From NCBI RefSeq assembly GCF_964355755.1, contig NC_092673.1, forward strand, positions 8,871,001-8,935,000: 64,000 nucleotides of DNA. Direction: 5' to 3'. The translations under genes were made by a program, and so were the position numbers. The notes under the pieces were generated by a model. The model was not told the DNA's origin. It saw only the letters and a list, made by a program, of their open reading frames with translations, and made no database searches. The stretch comes from Antedon mediterranea (lineage: Eukaryota > Echinodermata > Crinoidea > Comatulida > Antedonidae). Positions 59,201 to 64,000 of this stretch are shown here, in pieces (position 1 is the first letter of the stretch; the number at the start of each line of letters is the position of its first letter).

Positions 59201-62200
59201 TAAGTAAGTCAAATACCAGATTGAGAATTAGAAATCAAATTAGAAGAATCAAGGTAGGAGTAGATTTGAGAAGAAACAGATTTCTCAATGATTTTAGAAC
59301 AAAGAGGAAAAATGAAAATAGGATGATAGTTGATTGAAAACAGAGAAGTGCCAAGACTAAGATAAGAAGTACAATTATAAGGATCAATCACAGAAGAAAG
59401 GGTAACAGCATTAATTATTAGCAAAGAAGGAGTTAAAAGAGTTAGCAATGGTTTGAACATCAGAGATGTCAATGTCAATGAAAAAAAAAGAAAGCAGGAA
59501 GAGGGTTGGATTTTTTAGAAGGGACAAGTGTATAAAATATGTTTAAATTTCATTCAAGAAAAGCTAATTTGTGTGGGGCGAGATAAACATTTTGTTTTCG
59601 GTACTTTTTAGGAGCTAGATTATTTTTTTTTTTTTGTGCGGATATTTTTTATAAATTTAACAATTTAAAATTTTTTTAGTTTTTTACAGGTCTCGGAAGG
59701 ATGTGTGCCTTTCATAATGGCAATTTTTAAACATTGTTTATTTTTAATATTATTATTAGGAATAACACTATTTATATACATGTACTGTACTGAGTGTAAT
59801 AATATATTCTATAGAAATATACGTCAGTGTCATTTACAGTAATATACAACAAACTACGTAAGAGAAAAATTTATTTTAAAAACAATAATTTTTACAATGT
59901 ACTATTACAATAAAAATTTGATCCAGCCCGTAAAGCCAACGTATCCATTTTTATACTTACCACCTATTTTCCCCCGATTGCATACTGCAGATATTTCAAA
60001 TTTACATATTATTCAATCTAATTTTTATTTCTATTGAATTTATTTCCGTTAAAAAACTTGCACTTTAGTGTGTCACATCTTTGTGTCGTCTTTATTATTG
60101 TGGTATCGCTAAATTATTTCTGAGGTAAACCCAAACACATTCCACCATGAGTTTTCTAGATCTAGTTAGAAAACTCAGATATCTGACTTTTCTAGATCTA
60201 GTTAGAAAACTCAGATATCAAGATCTGAGTTTTCTAGTTCCAAAATGGAACTAGAAAACACAGATCATCAAATGGATCGTTCCATTATTATTAGAGGGTA
60301 GCATATTTGAAATACTACACAGTATAATACGTTTTCTTACTAAATAATAATAATTATTTTAACTTGTAGTAGCAACCTACGACTTAAATCATAAAGAAAT
60401 ACTGTACAGTACACTTTACACCTTTTAAAATGTAGGCTTAGCATTTAGGTCTAGCCTAGCAAAGCAAACTCAATTCAAGGCTCAACGTGTGGGTGGAATC
60501 GCGATGTTTCGCGAAGAGTAGGCCTGGTCCTACTAGAGGTACTAGGTTAGAAGTGGTCAACTCGTACCCAAAATAACTCATACCTATTCTTAACTTGGCT
60601 AACTCGTACCCCAACCAACTCGTACATACATTTTTAAGCCTACATTTTAACGGTAACATGCACTGTATTTTCTTTATGATTTAAGCTGTAGGCCGCTTCT
60701 ACATCTTACAATATTAGTAAGAAAACGTACACAGTAATCAGTTTTAATAATACTCTAGTAGGCCTACTTCAAATGACCTACCTTCTGATTAATAATGGCA
60801 AATGACCTACCAACCAATCATAATGATGATCTGAGTTTTCTAGTTCCATTTTGGAACTAGAAAACCCAGATATTGATATCTGAGTTTTCTAGATCTAGAA
60901 AAGTCAGATCTGAGTTTTCTAGATCTAGAAAACTCAGATATATCTGAGATCTGAGTTTTCTAGATCTGAGTTTTCTAGACACCCTTGTAAAAATCATAGC
61001 CTAGGCTAGTTTGGGACCCAGAAAGGATTTACCTGCACCCTCTAGCAAACTATTTGAACAATGTTTTTTTGCTTCCTTGTATTTGTCGTATTCGATTTAG
61101 ACTTTCACCGTTGAGTACTTCTTTAACGGAGTATTTCTTTAACGGAGTATTTTAAGCATTGAGATTGTTCTTAACAAAAAAGCTTTCGTTGTCAACATTT
61201 TCTATTCGAATGACTTTCTGTTGAGCACAAATTTACAATTCGAATACAAAAAGTACTCAACGAATCTTTACGTTGACAACGAAAGTTCCCAATCGAATAC
61301 AACAATTGATACAATCAATTTTTTGCTGTTGGCAAAAATTGGGATGCTTGGTCAATACAGGGGCCAAAAGGTCAATATGGTAAAAGTTAAAGACTGTTTA
61401 GCTTGGTAACTACTACTGGGTGTATTGGAATATTTTTTGTGACTCAGAAGACCCATATTCTTGCCGCGGAAGCCTGTTGAAGGCGGCATTTCGCGAGTTT
61501 ATGTAATTGGAGATAAACATTTATATTTAAATAATACCGATCTCAATTGTATTATTATAATATCTATATTCAGACGAAGTTAAATTAACTGAAATCAAAA
61601 TGAAACGGCAATGAAAATGGCAAAAATGTATCTAGTGCACCCCATACAAATTAGTGCGACCAAAATAAAGTGTGATAGATATCCAACGTAACCGATATGA
61701 TGAAAAGCATATCTAGTGGCGCTCCATACAAAATACCGAATGTTGATTTTATTGCGACTAAAATTAGTCTCAAACTAAATTAAAACAAATTCCAGGTGCA
61801 TGAAGTTATTTCATCCATTTCAGTGAATTTTTATGAAATTTCTATGCTCGTTCCACAGAGAAATCTCGGTATCTCTTTTTAGCATTAAAATTTGTATTGA
61901 AATTAAATAGTAAACGTCTTTAATTCATAAAACCACCTACAGTAGTATAATAAATTATTTTTCAGAGTTCTGATGTAGATTTGGAAATATTTGTACCTAA
62001 AGTTCAGAGTATTCATGCAGACCTGGCAAATGCTTTATTTAAAAGGTAATTGCACAGTACACCCATTCAGGATAGTTTTTAGGAAGGGAGAGGGAGGGGT
62101 GTTTATTTGTGGAGGTGTTTATTTAGTGGGGAGGGAGAAGGGCACATTTATTTTTTGGGTTTAACATGGTATTGGTAACATGTGTAATCAAATAAATATC

Positions 62201-63637
62201 CCATATATATATTTTCTTCATTTAGTTGGGAGAAATTGGTAATTGAAGGTGTTTCATCAATGGCAGATGTGTTTGTATCTGCTGGTAAACTACTTGAAGC
62301 CTCAGAAACTGAGCCAATTGTACATCGCAACTGTATCATTGGTAAGTATTTCAACTATAGCATTATCAGTCAAATGTTTAATGTTTTGAAAAATGCTTAG
62401 AAATTAAGATGTAGGATTTTTGCCATGGCTTGATATATTTTTTTTCTTTTTACACGAAAAAAATTATATTTTTAACTAAATAAATATTTATCAATAGATA
62501 TCACATGATAATTGGTTGATCATCAACTTTTTTTTTCTGTATTATTCTTCTTTCCACCCTATTTTTGTGCGTCGCGTTTCTCTAAAACGTGTAAACATAA
62601 CATTCCGTAATGTCTTTGTCAACATATCGACATTTATGTGAAGTTGTGCACCTCCTATTTTTAAAACGTCAGAGTTGCACAACGTGACTTGTGCGCGATT
62701 TATGAATTTAAATGATTGATCATAGACTGAAAATCCAAAGTCATTTTGTATTGACACTTTAATTCATATCAAGAGTCAACTTTCTGGTCAAATGGAATGT
62801 TTAACACAAACACGCATATTTAAAATGTTTAAATGCGCAAAATTAATTTCTGATCAATTTTCTATAAGTTTCAGGATATTTTAAGCATTTAAAAAATTTT
62901 TTTTTTTTTTGGCGTGGTATTTTTTGCATGGTTGCTCATTTGTAAACAAGATTGAATTTACATAACTATCCTCCAATCAAATGACAAGAATCTTCTCAGA
63001 TGTGTTATGAAATATAGTAATGTACGGTATCCACTCTACCAATTGCAGGGCTCTTCATAAGACGAATGATTTTAGCTTTTGATCAATTGTCCTTTGACAC
63101 TGTGTGTAAACTATATAAAAACCTCAAGAAATACTGTATAAAAGGCAAACAGCTATTTATTGCTGAGCGAACATTAGCCAAGAGTTTAAATAACATGGAT
63201 TTGGATGACAGCTGCCTGACCAAAGAAGACCTAGAAACTGCATGTGTCTCAAAAGAGTAAGATAATAGTTGAGTTACTTTTAATTTATTGCAGGATGGCC
63301 ATACTGATGGTAGAGAATATCATTTCATGAGTAAATAGATTAACCGCATATAATAGGAATATCAATTTTTAATTTGATAATTTAGCATAAATCCTATTAC
63401 TACCAATTAATACCAGTCAAAGTTTAATTCTAATTCTTTTTACATTCTTTTTTTATTACATTTATATCTAGCCATGATTTATCATTAAGTGGTATTTTCT
63501 CACATCGTCAAGCTGAGTTTTTTATGTCAGAGCAGGCTGCCCTCCTTCAGAATGAGGAATGCAAAGCAATGCCTCCAAATGAACTCCATGAACACATCAG
63601 TGATCTTTCAAAAAACAATCCTGAATTACCAGCCACT
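56289..63637 (+). CDS. ANAPC5: Anaphase-promoting complex subunit 5, N-terminal third (continues past window)
   Basis: Five exons: 56289-56513, 61966-62045, 62226-62341, 63049-63256, 63472-63637, joined in phase to 265 aa, with a GTAAGT donor at 63,638. Vertebrate APC5 has about 755 aa, so roughly the first third is here. Landmarks are KPKELVTSHKVSLLVLINAY near the start, IIGLFIRRMILAFDQLSFD with VCKLYKNLKKYC, and SHRQAEFFMSEQAALLQNEE then KNNPELPA, just before the TPR repeats would begin. APC5 is a TPR scaffold subunit of the anaphase-promoting complex, the nuclear/cytoplasmic E3 ubiquitin ligase that targets cyclins and securin. The start ATG at 56,289 opens exon 1. The first intron is 5.4 kb and rich in repeats; the other introns are short. 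Confidence 0.93.
57488..58009 (+). repeat. Two nearly identical 261-bp tandem copies in ANAPC5 intron 1
   Basis: Copies at 57,488-57,748 and 57,749-58,009 differ at essentially one position (AGCAATCCC against AGCGATCCC). Each contains several ATTGG/CCAAT motifs (GTGATTGGCTAG, CATCCAATCACC, GGGATTGGCTGG) and a more CpG-rich end (CTAGCGGTCGTTTTG, CACGCAGGGC). The second copy is followed by AAGACAACG and a strong donor-like GTGAGT at 58,036. A duplicated alternative promoter with a noncoding first exon is possible but unproven. Confidence 0.9.
58860..59500 (-). mobile_element. Decayed LINE reverse transcriptase fragment
   Basis: The minus strand encodes, in shifted frames, FIFPLCSKIIEKSVSSQIYS with SNLISNSQSG (about 59,230-59,330) and STGVPQGSTLGPLLFSIYIN with DLPSALP (about 58,945-59,025). 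These are RT blocks of a non-LTR element different in sequence from the 49,750-52,530 copy. Frame breaks separate the blocks and the catalytic YADD region is not intact. It is a dead fragment in ANAPC5 intron 1. Confidence 0.8.
60150..60985. mobile_element. Foldback element with arms of TCTAGA-centred palindromes
   Basis: The left arm (60,150-60,265) and right arm (60,828-60,985) are inverted copies. The inverse of the left arm gives GATGATCTG.GTTTTCTAG, TTCCATTTTGGAACTAGAAAA, and repeated CTCAGAT/ATCTGAGTTTTCTA, all present in the same order on the right. Each arm is itself built of short palindromes such as GAGTTTTCTAGATCTAGAAA ACTC. The 560-bp centre has no coding sequence. Confidence 0.75.
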
Positions 63638-64000
63638 GTAAGTGCTTCAAAGTAAAAAGAAATCAAGAGAGCGTACAGGAGGCAAACAAATATTTAGCAT
63701 TGTAATATTTTCTGCATCTACCTAAATTCCAAGTTAAGCTGAATAGGTTTTTGATACCAGAGCTCAGCTTCTGACATCAATTTTAATCTTTCTCCAATCA
63801 ATTTTACTTGCTTTTACATAAATAAAAAATATAATAAATTGTTATATGGTATTTGTGTGTACTGTGAACTTATTAGGCCCATCTGCTATGTAGAACTTAT
63901 TAAAATATGCATGTTGCATCTGATTGTGCATGATCTAGGGAGCTGGGTCTAGAAAACTTGCCAGCAATTTTGTGAATAACAACCATGTTCCACACCCATC

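Overview
This is eukaryotic, AT-rich genomic DNA with short exons, GT-AG introns and many decayed transposable elements. Orthologues of a sperm ion-channel subunit and an APC/C subunit, a cluster of SRCR/fibrinogen-related immune-type lectins, and the very frequent palindrome TAGGCCTA (common in echinoderm genomes in my experience) suggest an invertebrate deuterostome, most likely an echinoderm. No species can be named from the sequence alone.

Region 1 (1-16,000) is a secreted-lectin cluster. Gene A (278-4187, +, 5' end outside the window) encodes two group-A SRCR domains and a C-terminal fibrinogen-related domain (FReD). Gene B (6009-12866, +) is a complete paralogue of about 1162 aa with the same SRCR-SRCR-FReD end and the same exon phases. 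Its 1.76-kb first exon encodes a signal peptide and two tandem copies of a domain that resembles a degenerate AID/APOBEC-like deaminase fold, followed by an acidic linker and a Cys-rich segment. Gene C (13734-15990, -) is a compact two-exon secreted FReD protein of 311 aa, convergent with gene B.

Region 2 (19,200-47,300) is one long gene for the CatSper channel auxiliary subunit beta (CATSPERB, +). I resolve 26 exons that splice in frame to 1039 aa; part of the N-terminus is probably still missing. Its introns carry a Penelope-like fragment, a decayed LINE, a tRNA-derived SINE, a TTAA-flanked piggyBac-type MITE, a 3.9-kb element with inverted arms of about 0.5 kb, and smaller inverted-repeat elements. 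The last coding exon runs directly into a satellite of about 35 copies of a 67-bp unit. The first unit encodes the end of the protein. Beyond the array lies a second copy of the transmembrane-encoding segment with a different tail and a poly(A) signal.

Region 3 (47,300-56,288) is mostly repeats: a 5'-truncated but open CR1/L2-like LINE (49,750-52,530, -), a SINE tail and an old LINE.

Region 4 (56,289-64,000) holds the first five coding exons of ANAPC5 (+), running off the right edge. Its first intron contains a nearly perfect 261-bp tandem duplication, a dead LINE and a foldback element built from TCTAGA-centred palindromes.

The genes form three unrelated sets: extracellular pattern recognition, sperm calcium signalling and cell-cycle ubiquitination. 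They are not an operon-like system. All exon boundaries were assigned by eye from splice sites, phase continuity and family resemblance.
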